From: Actinomycetota bacterium
GTDB taxonomy: Bacteria > Actinomycetota > Humimicrobiia > Humimicrobiales > Humimicrobiaceae
Direction of reading: 5' to 3'
Assembly (NCBI GenBank): GCA_016870675.1
Contig: VGAU01000040.1
Span: 1-10,893, forward strand
DNA: 10,893 nt
Part shown: piece after piece, positions 1 to 6,953 of the stretch
How positions within the stretch are numbered: position 1 is the first letter of the stretch
Layout: every line of letters starts with the position of its first letter
The notes under the pieces: generated by a model
Databases searched by the model: none
What the model was told of the DNA's origin: nothing
What the model saw: the letters and a program-made list of their open reading frames with translations, nothing else
Translations under genes and position numbers: made by a program

Positions 1-155
1 ATATTTGAAAAATCTACCTTCGAGAGGTACTTTACAGCAAGCCTTGCCTGCTTGAAACCTACCCTGGTCAGTCCGATATCCATATCCCCCTGATATCTTC
101 CCTCCTTATTCCATAATGTTTGACCATGCCTGATTAAAAATAATTTTATGCCCAT
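1..155 (-). CDS. Histidine phosphatase family protein, N-terminal part (runs off window)
   Basis: Only the first 51 codons are in the window. They read as the N-terminus of the histidine phosphatase (phosphoglycerate mutase-like) superfamily: a beta strand followed by the RHGQT signature at residues 9-13, where His10 would be the phosphorylated nucleophile and Arg9 binds phosphate, then W15-N16, G19-R20-Y21-Q22-G23-D24 and D26-x-x-L29-T30, all typical of cobC/gpmB-like phosphatases. The start at base 155 follows an AAGGA ribosome binding site (161-165) and lies 23 bases after the phosphoribosyltransferase gene on the same strand, so the two are probably co-transcribed. The family acts on many phosphomonoesters. 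Alpha-ribazole-5'-phosphate phosphatase is one option, since nicotinate mononucleotide from the upstream gene is also a precursor of alpha-ribazole phosphate, but substrate cannot be decided from this fragment. Confidence 0.85.
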   Translation of the reverse strand, partial: MGIKLFLIRHGQTLWNKEGRYQGDMDIGLTRVGFKQARLAVKYLSKVDFSN

Positions 156-178
156 AAGATTCCTTCTCTTCTTCCCTT

Positions 179-1348
179 CTAAAGTTCTAAGAATTCAAAT
201 TGACCGATAACATTCTTTCTTATATCAGAAGCCTGTGGGAAATCATATAGTATTTTCCCTTCTTTTACTGCTTCTATGAAAATATCCTTACAAGTGCCAT
301 TGCACTCAACACATCTATAATCAGATACTTTCCTATCCTCTAAGATAATCCTGTCACTAAAGCAATTCTGGCATCTTATTACCTTCTTTGCCCCGGACAT
401 TTTCCCTCTTTTTGATATTTTCTTTCCTTCAATCTCTACAATGTCCAGTGAAAAATCCAGTACTTTTGCCCCGCTTATGGCTGTGCCAACTCCAAAGGCA
501 TCCACTATATCTCTCAACTTTAGAATATCTTCTTCATCCAGTCCCCCGCTTACAACCAGCTTTACATTCTCAAATCCCCTTATATCAAGTTCCCATCTTA
601 CTTCTTCCAAAATCTTTTTAAAATTTCCTCTTCTGGATGCAGGAGTATCTAACCTTATACCAAATAAAGCTTCTCCCAAACCTTCAGCAACCCTTATGGC
701 TTCAAACTTCTCATCACCAAAGGTATCAATAAGAGAAATCCTTTTAATTTTTGGCTCAATTACCTTGTTAAAAGCCTTAGTAGCCTCTACGGTATCACCC
801 ATAATCAGAATCAGGGAATGAGGTATGGTTCCAACCGGTTCCTGGCGGGTAAGCTCTGCGCCAAGAGTGGTAGAGACCCCATCAGCTCCGCCAATAAAGG
901 CGCTTCTTTCGACCATGGGAGTTATCGCTGGATGCATTCTTCTGGCTCCGAAACTATAAATTAATTTATCTCCGGCAGCCAGCTTGCATCTTGCTGCTTT
1001 TGTGGCTATTCCGCTTGCCTGGCACAAAAACCCTAAAATAGTTGTCTCATATATGCCAAAATCAAGATACTTACCTTCTATTACCATAACAGGCTGGAAA
1101 TCCTTAAATACCATTCCCTCGGGCATACATCTTATTGATATTTTATCAATATCCGAAAGAAGCTTTATAGTCTCTTCTATTCCCGCCAGAATCCCCCATC
1201 TATAGCCCTCAGGAAAACCTTTCAAAAATATTTCAGCTTTCACTACAGGATTTTTACCAGTAGCTTTTAATATTTCTTCTGTTCTCTTAAAATATATATC
1301 TGTCAATCTGCCTTTTTTTATATCGTCAGCATTTGCTATATGGAACAT
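179..1348 (-). CDS. pncB: Nicotinate phosphoribosyltransferase (short, zinc-knuckle type)
   Basis: This 389-residue protein should join nicotinate and phosphoribosyl pyrophosphate, with ATP use, to give nicotinate mononucleotide in the Preiss-Handler route of NAD salvage in the cytoplasm. Visible family marks are FGARRMHP (residues 133-140), the GTIPHS loop (173-178), an IDTF segment (207-210), RLDTP (232-236), SGGLDE (267-272) and GVGTAISGA (286-294). The C-terminal part has two cysteine pairs, C326-x-x-C329 and C346-x-x-C349, which fit the zinc-knuckle domain of the short archaeal-like nicotinate phosphoribosyltransferases and are absent from the longer Escherichia coli PncB type. The start at base 1348 is set by AAGGAG (1355-1360), which overlaps the stop codon of the nicotinamidase-like gene, so the two are translationally close and surely one operon. 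A quinolinate phosphoribosyltransferase (NadC) is the main alternative; the GTIPHS loop and knuckle favour the nicotinate enzyme. Confidence 0.9.
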   Translation of the reverse strand: MFHIANADDIKKGRLTDIYFKRTEEILKATGKNPVVKAEIFLKGFPEGYRWGILAGIEETIKLLSDIDKISIRCMPEGMVFKDFQPVMVIEGKYLDFGIYETTILGFLCQASGIATKAARCKLAAGDKLIYSFGARRMHPAITPMVERSAFIGGADGVSTTLGAELTRQEPVGTIPHSLILIMGDTVEATKAFNKVIEPKIKRISLIDTFGDEKFEAIRVAEGLGEALFGIRLDTPASRRGNFKKILEEVRWELDIRGFENVKLVVSGGLDEEDILKLRDIVDAFGVGTAISGAKVLDFSLDIVEIEGKKISKRGKMSGAKKVIRCQNCFSDRIILEDRKVSDYRCVECNGTCKDIFIEAVKEGKILYDFPQASDIRKNVIGQFEFLEL

Positions 1349-1358
1349 TACATACTCC

Positions 1359-1880
1359 TTAAATTATATTTACCTTAAGCACGTTCCGCATCTGATCAAG
1401 TGCAAATCTGTGATCTCTTTTATTTAAACCAATTATAGCATCTTTTACCACATCAACCCTGTAACCTCTCATCACCGCATCAGTTACGGTATGAAAAACA
1501 CATATATTTGTAACATCTCCGGTAACTATTAATTTCTTCACCGATAATTTTTTTAATATCTCATCTAGATCTGTATTAAAAAAACCTGAGAAGGAGCTTT
1601 TTCTTACAATAATATCATTACCCTGTGGTTTTAGTTCTTCGATTATTTTTGATCCTTCTGTATTTCTTATAGCATGTGGAGGAAATATTTCAAACTCCCT
1701 GTCATCTTTATCATGACTATCGCACAGATATATTACCGGGTAACCTTCACTTCTGGCTTTTTCCATTTCTCTCTTTATGGGATCAATAATCCTTTCAATT
1801 TTAGGAACTTTTAGCGGCGCTCCATCCAATACAAAATCATTCAGCATATCTATTATAAGTAAGGCTTTATAACCAATCAT
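1359..1880 (-). CDS. pncA: Isochorismatase-family cysteine hydrolase, probable nicotinamidase
   Basis: This 173-residue protein belongs to the isochorismatase/nicotinamidase cysteine hydrolase fold. The catalytic triad is readable as Asp11 (in IIDMLNDF), Lys94 (in VRKSSFSGF) and Cys127 (in TGDVTNICV). D54-S-H56, with H69 further on, fits the metal-binding Asp/His set of nicotinamidases, which separates them from plain isochorismatases. Nicotinamidase deaminates nicotinamide to nicotinate. The next gene on the same strand, 10 bases downstream, would convert nicotinate to nicotinate mononucleotide, and this context is the strongest support for the call. The start at base 1880 follows a GAGGTGG ribosome binding site. 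Length is slightly below most PncA proteins (about 180-215 residues), with a short C-terminus. Other ureide or biuret hydrolases of the same fold remain possible, but the partner gene makes them less likely. Confidence 0.85.
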   Translation of the reverse strand: MIGYKALLIIDMLNDFVLDGAPLKVPKIERIIDPIKREMEKARSEGYPVIYLCDSHDKDDREFEIFPPHAIRNTEGSKIIEELKPQGNDIIVRKSSFSGFFNTDLDEILKKLSVKKLIVTGDVTNICVFHTVTDAVMRGYRVDVVKDAIIGLNKRDHRFALDQMRNVLKVNII

Positions 1881-2229
1881 ATTACCACCTCGGTGAAATT
1901 TTTAAAATAATCTTTCATGAACACTAATTTTTATTATGATTTCTGACTGATAATTCTTTAATAGTAAATATTACAATAATGATACCATCTGAAGGCTATT
2001 TTTGTAATATTTTATGTTTACAGAATTTATATATTGTTTTTTTGTCTCCTCATCTATAGAATTATAAAAGATAAAATCAATTTATTAAAAAATAACAACT
2101 TTCAGGAATGGTTATAAGTCTGAAAGAAAATCAAATTGGCAATACATTTATAAAAGAAAAAAGGATTAAGGACAACGGTTTTTCATCCCGTTTTGTGCCT
2201 TGAGCGAAGCGAAAGGAATGGGTATAAAA
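1881..2229. other. Divergent intergenic region without a gene
   Basis: About 350 AT-rich bases separate the minus-strand NAD-salvage genes from the plus-strand lipoprotein gene, so both promoters should lie here. I see no convincing -35/-10 pair in either direction, only weak AT-rich matches. Bases 2174-2192 contain a short inverted repeat (AACGG...CCGTT, 9-base loop) just before the lipoprotein gene, too weak to call a terminator. No open reading frame with coding character was found. Confidence 0.5.
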
Positions 2230-2775
2230 ATGAAAAAAAACAAAATAAATATAAAAAAGTTTCTTATCATCAGTACAATATCAATGTTAGCCATATTTCT
2301 CATGATATCACTGACTTCCTGCACCCGGAAGGTATCTTTATATTTTGCAGTATCTACTGATACCGATTTTTACCTTAAAGAAGAAATAAGGGAAATCCCG
2401 GTAAGTAAAGAGCTGTATAAAAGTGTATTAGAGGAACTGATAAAAGGGCCTGAAAACGACCAGCTTTCCCCCACTATTCCTTCCAATGTTAAAGTTAATT
2501 CAGTAAAAATATCTGACAGCACCGCTACCGTAGACTTCAGCAAAGAAATTATAACAAATTTTGAGGAAATACCTCACAGCTCTACTACAGAAGTTCTGGC
2601 CATTTTCTCTATTGTAAATACACTTACCGAGTTTGAAGAAATAAAAAAGGTAAAAATAACTATCGAAGGCAAAGATAGTGGGCAAGTAGATGGGCTTTAT
2701 GTAGAAGATTTCTGGGGACATGTAGGTATTTATGAGGAATTTACCAGAAATGAAGTTATCATAAAAAGCTCATAG
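2230..2775 (+). CDS. GerMN-domain lipoprotein
   Basis: The protein begins with a basic stretch (MKKNKINIKK) and a hydrophobic segment ending in the lipobox LTSC, with the acylated cysteine at residue 31, so it should be exported and anchored to the outer face of the cytoplasmic membrane. The mature part matches a GerMN domain: a first strand (LYFAVSTD), an EIREIPV segment, a helix with EELIKGP, then IPSNVKVNSVKISDSTATVDFS, the usual order of this roughly 100-residue fold. GerM-type proteins act in spore assembly/germination or at the cell wall, and many copies in non-sporulating bacteria have no known role. I chose the ATG at 2230, 12 bases after AAAGGA (2212-2217); an in-frame ATG at 2218 and TTG at 2200 exist, but give a poorer signal peptide and spacing. 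The dehydratase operon starts only 27 bases downstream, so read-through is possible. Confidence 0.8.
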   Translation: MKKNKINIKKFLIISTISMLAIFLMISLTSCTRKVSLYFAVSTDTDFYLKEEIREIPVSKELYKSVLEELIKGPENDQLSPTIPSNVKVNSVKISDSTATVDFSKEIITNFEEIPHSSTTEVLAIFSIVNTLTEFEEIKKVKITIEGKDSGQVDGLYVEDFWGHVGIYEEFTRNEVIIKSS

Positions 2776-2802
2776 TCAATATGTAAATAATATGGCATTA
2801 AT

Positions 2803-3960
2803 ATGATACAGGATAGTAAAAGCACAGATAACCTGGATACAATAAAAAATAAAATAAATAATATTCCAGCCTTTTTTAAAAATACTTTATCCTCTACAGA
2901 TAAAAGACCTCTGGTTGGCTGGTTCTGCACCTACACCCCGGAAGAACTTATTGTTGCCGGAGGTTTTATTCCTGTAAGAATTTTCGGAAGGAAAAAATTA
3001 ATTAAATCCGAAAGTTACTTTCCTATAAATTTCTGCCCTTATATTAAATCAAGCTGGGAGAGCTTACTTTCCGGCGCTGACAATTTAAAAGCAGCAATAT
3101 TCACCAACTCCTGCGATGGGATGAGAAGGTTTTTTGATACTGCAAATAAATATCTTAAAGATACTCCTTCTTATCTGCTGGATGTTCCCCACTTGAGAGG
3201 AGCAGGCTCTATAGATTTTTTTGCAAATAGTATAGGTAATATGAAAAGATTCATTGAAAATTTAAACGGGAAAAAAATAAGCAACAAAGAAATAAAAAAT
3301 GCAATAATTCTTATCAACAATAAAAGAAGACTTCTGAAAAAATACAGCCAGATTTCTACTAAATTACCAGAGCTTATAAGCATATTTTCTTATTTTAAAG
3401 TTATGGAGCTGTCTATGATCTCAGCACCCGAAATCTTTACAGATGATCTGGAAAGATACATAAAATTCATCATGGAAGTCGATGCAGAAAATATGACTAA
3501 TCTGCAGCCAAATTACAAAAACACCCCTGGTATTATGATTATTGGTAACTTTATCACCGAAGAAAAATTATGGGGTATGCTATCTACAATGAATCTCAAA
3601 CTGGCTTCTGACGACCTCTGTATTTCAAGCAGATATTTTGAAAAGCAGATAGAGCTGGGTGATGATTCTGATTTTCTCAATCTGACAGCTGAAAGATATT
3701 TAAATAAACCCCAGTGTATGAGAATGGCCGACCACGGATTGAAATTAAAGGAGATTGAGAATAATATAATTAAAAATAATATAGAAGGTGTAATATTTAT
3801 AAGCTTGAAATTCTGTGATACAATGCTTTATTCCTTTCCACTGCTGAAACAGAAATTAAACGAGCTTGGGATTCCAGCTTTATATCTTGAGATAGAATAT
3901 AATAATTTTTCAGAAGGCCAGCTAAAAACAAGGGTACAGGCTTTTCTGGAAATGCTATAA
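2803..3960 (+). CDS. 2-hydroxyacyl-CoA dehydratase/benzoyl-CoA reductase family subunit (HgdB/BcrC-like), 385 aa
   Basis: This is one subunit of the iron-sulfur component of an ATP-dependent dehydratase or reductase of the HgdAB/HadBC/BcrBC family. The opening motif GWFCTYTPEELIVAGG (Cys42) is the family's first cysteine motif, followed by NFCPY (Cys78), TNSCDGMRR (Cys104) and, in the C-terminal Rossmann-like half, LKFCD (Cys338). The end, EGQLKTRVQAFLEML, is the standard family terminus and is echoed in the next gene. Characterised members bind one [4Fe-4S] cluster per subunit with three cysteines, or a double-cubane cluster in the related small-molecule reductases. No clear ribosome binding site precedes the ATG at 2803; an ATG at 2792 hits a stop after four codons. 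It is 15 bases from the second subunit and on the same strand as the activase, forming a three-gene unit. The substrate cannot be inferred: no CoA-transferase or acyl-CoA dehydrogenase is adjacent. Confidence 0.85.
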   Translation: MIQDSKSTDNLDTIKNKINNIPAFFKNTLSSTDKRPLVGWFCTYTPEELIVAGGFIPVRIFGRKKLIKSESYFPINFCPYIKSSWESLLSGADNLKAAIFTNSCDGMRRFFDTANKYLKDTPSYLLDVPHLRGAGSIDFFANSIGNMKRFIENLNGKKISNKEIKNAIILINNKRRLLKKYSQISTKLPELISIFSYFKVMELSMISAPEIFTDDLERYIKFIMEVDAENMTNLQPNYKNTPGIMIIGNFITEEKLWGMLSTMNLKLASDDLCISSRYFEKQIELGDDSDFLNLTAERYLNKPQCMRMADHGLKLKEIENNIIKNNIEGVIFISLKFCDTMLYSFPLLKQKLNELGIPALYLEIEYNNFSEGQLKTRVQAFLEML

Positions 3961-3975
3961 ATATAATTATTAAAA

Positions 3976-5259
3976 ATGTGTATAAAAGACAAACTAAAAA
4001 CCAGAGTACAGAGAAACTTAAATCAAAAGTATATCAGGAGGCTCCTGAATATTATCGCAAAAAAGCCTGTGCTTTATGCTTATGGAAGCACATTTTCCTC
4101 TTTATCTGATAAATACCTGAACATTTTTACCATAGAAAGCCTGAGAAATGCTTATTCTAATAATAATCACCCCATAGGTTATGGATCTCTTTTTTTACCC
4201 TATGAGATGTTCCATGCGCTGGGAATCACACCGTTCCTGCCGGAAGTTATGGCTGGATTTACAGCAGGTTTGGGACTGGCAACCCAGACACTTAAAGAAG
4301 CCTCTTCAAACTGGTACTCACAGGATCTGTGTACCTTTCATAGAAGTGCATCCGGCGCAGTGGAACTTGATGTATTTCCAAAGCCAGATTTTGTCATCAC
4401 TACCAATCTGGCCTGCGATGCCGCGCAAAAATCATTTTATATACACTCGGTAAAATATAATATTGAAAAAAATTTCTATCTGATTGATGTACCTTACGAA
4501 TATTCAAAGGAGTCTATCTTGTATCTGACCGGACAGATAAAAAATATCTGTATGGATATAAGTTCCAAATCAGGTATGAAACTTGACACTTCTAAATTTA
4601 AAGAAGTCATCAATCTCTCAAATGAATTTAGAAAATGGGCAATCAAAGTTAACAACTTAAGAAAAACTCTTACAAACTACCCCCCTTATTATAATGGTCT
4701 TAATTTTATTTTACCTTTCCACGGTCTTGCAGGAACCAGAGAAGCTGTTATTCTTTATAATCAAATGTATAAGGAACTAAAAAAATATTTAGATAAAGAG
4801 GAGAAAGAAAAATCAGGTAAAAATAAATCACCAAAAAGAATTCTGTGGCTGCACCTGAAACCTTACTATAAAAATGAAATATTTAATATACTGGAAAGGG
4901 AGAACTGCAGAGTGGTATTTGAAGAAATAAATTATATTTACTGGCCTGAACTTGACCCTGAAAGACCTTTTGAAAGCCTGGCTAAAAAGATGCTTTCCCA
5001 TTTTCTATCGGGCAGGATTGATAACAGGATCAATGTAATTCTTAAGGCTGCCAGGGAATATAAGGTTGACGGAGCCATTTTATTTTCTCACTGGGGATGC
5101 AGACAGAGCAATGGCGGGGCAAGAATTATCAAGGATAGCTTAAATAAGCTTAATATTCCCACTCTGGTTTTAGACGGGGATTGTGTGGATCAAAATAATT
5201 CCTCACAGGGACAGGTAAAAACCAGATTGCAGGGATTTGTAGAAATTTTAAACTCTTAA
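3976..5259 (+). CDS. 2-hydroxyacyl-CoA dehydratase/benzoyl-CoA reductase family subunit (HgdB-like), 427 aa
   Basis: The second, larger subunit aligns by motif with the first but is clearly divergent, so they look like heterodimer partners and not recent duplicates. GYGSLFLPYEMFHALGI (about residues 68-84) matches the first motif of the partner, but its cysteine is Ser71 here. The other cysteine positions are kept: SQDLCTFHR (Cys119), TNLACDAA (Cys147) and SHWGCRQSNGG (Cys375), so three ligands for one [4Fe-4S] cluster remain. The terminus LDGDCVDQNNSSQGQVKTR plus an aliphatic tail is typical of HgdB/BadD/BcrC proteins. A lysine/glutamate-rich insert lies at about residues 264-288. The start at 3976 lacks a good ribosome binding site, so coupling to the upstream gene 15 bases away is likely. 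It should receive electrons from the activase encoded 22 bases downstream. Dehydratase, aryl-CoA reductase or double-cubane reductase are all possible. Confidence 0.85.
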   Translation: MCIKDKLKTRVQRNLNQKYIRRLLNIIAKKPVLYAYGSTFSSLSDKYLNIFTIESLRNAYSNNNHPIGYGSLFLPYEMFHALGITPFLPEVMAGFTAGLGLATQTLKEASSNWYSQDLCTFHRSASGAVELDVFPKPDFVITTNLACDAAQKSFYIHSVKYNIEKNFYLIDVPYEYSKESILYLTGQIKNICMDISSKSGMKLDTSKFKEVINLSNEFRKWAIKVNNLRKTLTNYPPYYNGLNFILPFHGLAGTREAVILYNQMYKELKKYLDKEEKEKSGKNKSPKRILWLHLKPYYKNEIFNILERENCRVVFEEINYIYWPELDPERPFESLAKKMLSHFLSGRIDNRINVILKAAREYKVDGAILFSHWGCRQSNGGARIIKDSLNKLNIPTLVLDGDCVDQNNSSQGQVKTRLQGFVEILNS

Positions 5260-5281
5260 AAAAATAGAAGAAAGGAAAAAG

Positions 5282-6055
5282 ATGTATACTTGTGGAATTG
5301 ATGTAGGATCAGTTTCAACCAAGGTAGTAATACTAGGTAAAAAAGATAATAAAATTGCATCTTATATAATTATCCCCACTGGTTCTGACAGTAAAAATGC
5401 TGCTATAAAAGCCCTTGATAATTCTTTAAAGAAGGCTGGTCTTGCAGATAATGAGATTGAAGCTACTGTTGCCACCGGTTACGGTAGAATAAATATTCCT
5501 TTTGCGGATCAAAATATAACCGAGATAAGTTGCCATGCCCGGGGAGCCATATCTTTATTTCCGGATTTAAAAATAGTAATAGATATCGGGGGTCAGGACA
5601 GTAAGGTCATAAAACTTAAAGATGGAAAGCCCATTGACTTTCTGATGAATGATAAATGTGCGGCAGGAACTGGCAGATTTCTGGAAGTTATGGCAAGAGC
5701 AATGGAAATAAATCTTGAGCAATTTGCCCCTATTTTTATTAAAACCAATGATAAAGTTAATATAACCTCTACCTGCACTGTATTTGCCGAATCCGAAATA
5801 GTTTCACTAATCGGACAGGGTATAGATAAAAATAAAATTATAAAAGGCCTTATTTATTCTATTGCAGATAAAATAACTTCGATGGTTGGAAGAGTGGGAC
5901 TTGATGAACCGGTCTGTATGGCCGGAGGAGTCGCTAAGAATCTGGGTGTGGTCAAAGCACTGGAAGAAAATTTAGGAATAAAAATAAATATTCCGGATGA
6001 ACCACAAATAACCGGGGCACTGGGAGCGGCGTATCTAGCTCAAAACCTTCATTAA
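5282..6055 (+). CDS. ATP-dependent activase of 2-hydroxyacyl-CoA dehydratase type (HgdC/BadF-BadG family)
   Basis: This 257-residue protein is the ATPase that injects low-potential electrons into the two-subunit component encoded just upstream. It is an ASKHA-fold (actin/Hsp70-like) ATPase: phosphate-1 motif GIDVGSVSTK (residues 5-14), ATGYGR (64-69), phosphate-2 motif DIGGQDSK (101-108), and adenosine motif MAGGVAKN (213-220). Two cysteines, C126 in NDKCAAGTG and C165 in TSTCTVFAES, sit where the family homodimer shares one [4Fe-4S] cluster. Length and cysteine spacing agree well with the known Acidaminococcus activator. The start is set by an AGGA site at 5273-5276. Gene order here is subunit-subunit-activase. 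It converges with the lipoprotein gene on the other strand, ending only five bases away, with no clear hairpin terminator between. Confidence 0.93.
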   Translation: MYTCGIDVGSVSTKVVILGKKDNKIASYIIIPTGSDSKNAAIKALDNSLKKAGLADNEIEATVATGYGRINIPFADQNITEISCHARGAISLFPDLKIVIDIGGQDSKVIKLKDGKPIDFLMNDKCAAGTGRFLEVMARAMEINLEQFAPIFIKTNDKVNITSTCTVFAESEIVSLIGQGIDKNKIIKGLIYSIADKITSMVGRVGLDEPVCMAGGVAKNLGVVKALEENLGIKINIPDEPQITGALGAAYLAQNLH

Positions 6056-6060
6056 TTTTT

Positions 6061-6492
6061 TTACTCAATTTTTATATCTATTGTCTTAAATAATGTATCC
6101 CCATAATAAAACTCAAATTTATAATCTCCGGGTGTCAGAGTCCTTTCCTGGTTATAATCACCATAACCGGTTTCTCCACCTTCTCCTCCAGGCGGCAGAT
6201 TATATGCTTTTTCAAGAATAATTTCATTGCTGCTATCTAACAAGACTACGGAGACCTTTTTTGCGCATGATTTACCTTCCGCCTCTGCTCCTACAGTTGG
6301 ATATAAACTTGAATCCGTTGTAAATTGAGTTTTTGACCTTCCAAATTCTATATCAGAAACTCTTGCATTTAGATATTTTATACATTCAGCATCAGACATA
6401 GTGATATCAGCTGCTCCTTTACAGCCCACTCCAATTAAAATCATTGATACTGTAAGGATAGCTATAAATAAAACTAGTAAAAATCTTTTCAT
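6061..6492 (-). CDS. Small lipoprotein of unknown function
   Basis: I do not recognise this 143-residue protein. It starts with MKR and a strongly hydrophobic stretch to about residue 23, followed by Cys24 in the context IGVGC, a slightly non-standard lipobox because the -3 position is glycine. The mature part has two further cysteines (C37 and C76), possibly a disulfide outside the membrane, a glycine-rich PPGGEGGETGYGDY turn, and a C-terminus (LTPGDYKFEFYYGDTLFKTIDI) with the alternating pattern of a beta-sandwich or Ig-like domain. The start at 6492 follows a purine-rich AGGGGG site. Its 3' end meets the activase gene with five bases between, so the two transcripts converge. An extracytoplasmic binding or structural role is plausible but not shown. 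Confidence 0.75.
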   Translation of the reverse strand: MKRFLLVLFIAILTVSMILIGVGCKGAADITMSDAECIKYLNARVSDIEFGRSKTQFTTDSSLYPTVGAEAEGKSCAKKVSVVLLDSSNEIILEKAYNLPPGGEGGETGYGDYNQERTLTPGDYKFEFYYGDTLFKTIDIKIE

Positions 6493-6543
6493 TATTAGCC
6501 CCCTATTTTACAAAATTTTACTTTATATATAATATATACTATC

Positions 6544-6558
6544 AGTTTAAATTAAACT
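6544..6558. repeat. Short AT-rich inverted repeat
   Basis: Seven-base perfect arms AGTTTAA and TTAAACT around a single central A, lying just after the HepT-like gene and before the lipoprotein gene in the minus-strand direction. A run of T follows on the plus strand only, so it is not a classic terminator for the toxin-antitoxin operon. It may be an operator for the lipoprotein gene or a chance AT-rich palindrome. Confidence 0.4.
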
Positions 6559-6560
6559 TT

Positions 6561-6953
6561 TTAATCGCCTTTTTCCGTCTTCAACTTATCTACTATTTTT
6601 ATAATTTCGAGTGTGTAAGTTTTTTTTATACGATTAAAGATCTTTTCTGAGGTTACTTTATCATAAATATGCGCAGTATTATTTCTATCTTCCAACATAT
6701 CGAGAAATATTTTTTCATTAATGATTAAATTAGTTCTGAAAGCCTCTATAAAACTATCCCGTGGCGTTTTTACGATTATTCCCTGGTGTTCAAGATAAAT
6801 CTTTAGGGCTTTCCATAAAAGTTCAAATGTAAATTCAAATCTCTGGATAACACCATCTTTATCCAATTCGTCTTTGGCTTGTTTTACACCTTCTTCTAAT
6901 TTTTTACAGGCATCTTTCAATTTTTTTAAAGAATATTCAAGTACATCTTTCAT
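6561..6953 (-). CDS. hepT: HEPN-domain toxin, HepT-like / HI0074 family
   Basis: This 130-residue, all-helical protein belongs to the HI0074/HepT group first described as nucleotidyltransferase substrate-binding proteins. The FTFELLWKALKIYLE helix (residues 41-55) and TPRDSFIEAF (63-72) are characteristic. The key motif is R90-NNTA-H95-I-Y97, a complete R-x4-H-x-Y, the catalytic RNase motif of active HepT toxins, in which the tyrosine is the residue modified by the partner. It overlaps the upstream MntA-like gene by 17 bases in another frame, the usual tight coupling of this pair, with GAGGT about 14 bases before its start. In characterised pairs the nucleotidyltransferase AMPylates the HEPN tyrosine and silences the RNase. 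All catalytic residues are present, so it looks intact. A biological role in anti-phage defence or element stability is an inference from the family and from its position beside mobile remnants. Confidence 0.85.
   Translation of the reverse strand: MKDVLEYSLKKLKDACKKLEEGVKQAKDELDKDGVIQRFEFTFELLWKALKIYLEHQGIIVKTPRDSFIEAFRTNLIINEKIFLDMLEDRNNTAHIYDKVTSEKIFNRIKKTYTLEIIKIVDKLKTEKGD

Noticed and set aside
441..821. Plus-strand frames of 70-126 codons within the phosphoribosyltransferase gene
   Set aside because: They are opposite-strand shadows of a gene with full family motifs and have serine/leucine-rich low-complexity composition.
2174..2192. AACGG/CCGTT inverted repeat as a terminator before the lipoprotein gene
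   Set aside because: Five-base stem, nine-base loop and only four T after it; too weak.
4035..4047. CAGGAGGCTCCTG palindrome containing a ribosome-binding-like AGGAGG inside the second subunit gene
   Set aside because: No ATG, GTG or TTG start follows at proper spacing in frame; most likely a coding coincidence.
5538..5549. CCCGGGGAGCCA inside the activase gene, identical to the end of the tRNA fragment at 9876-9887; considered as a second attachment site
   Set aside because: It encodes the conserved HARGA segment of the activase in frame, nothing else of a tRNA surrounds it, and 12 bases around a CCCGGG palindrome can match by chance.
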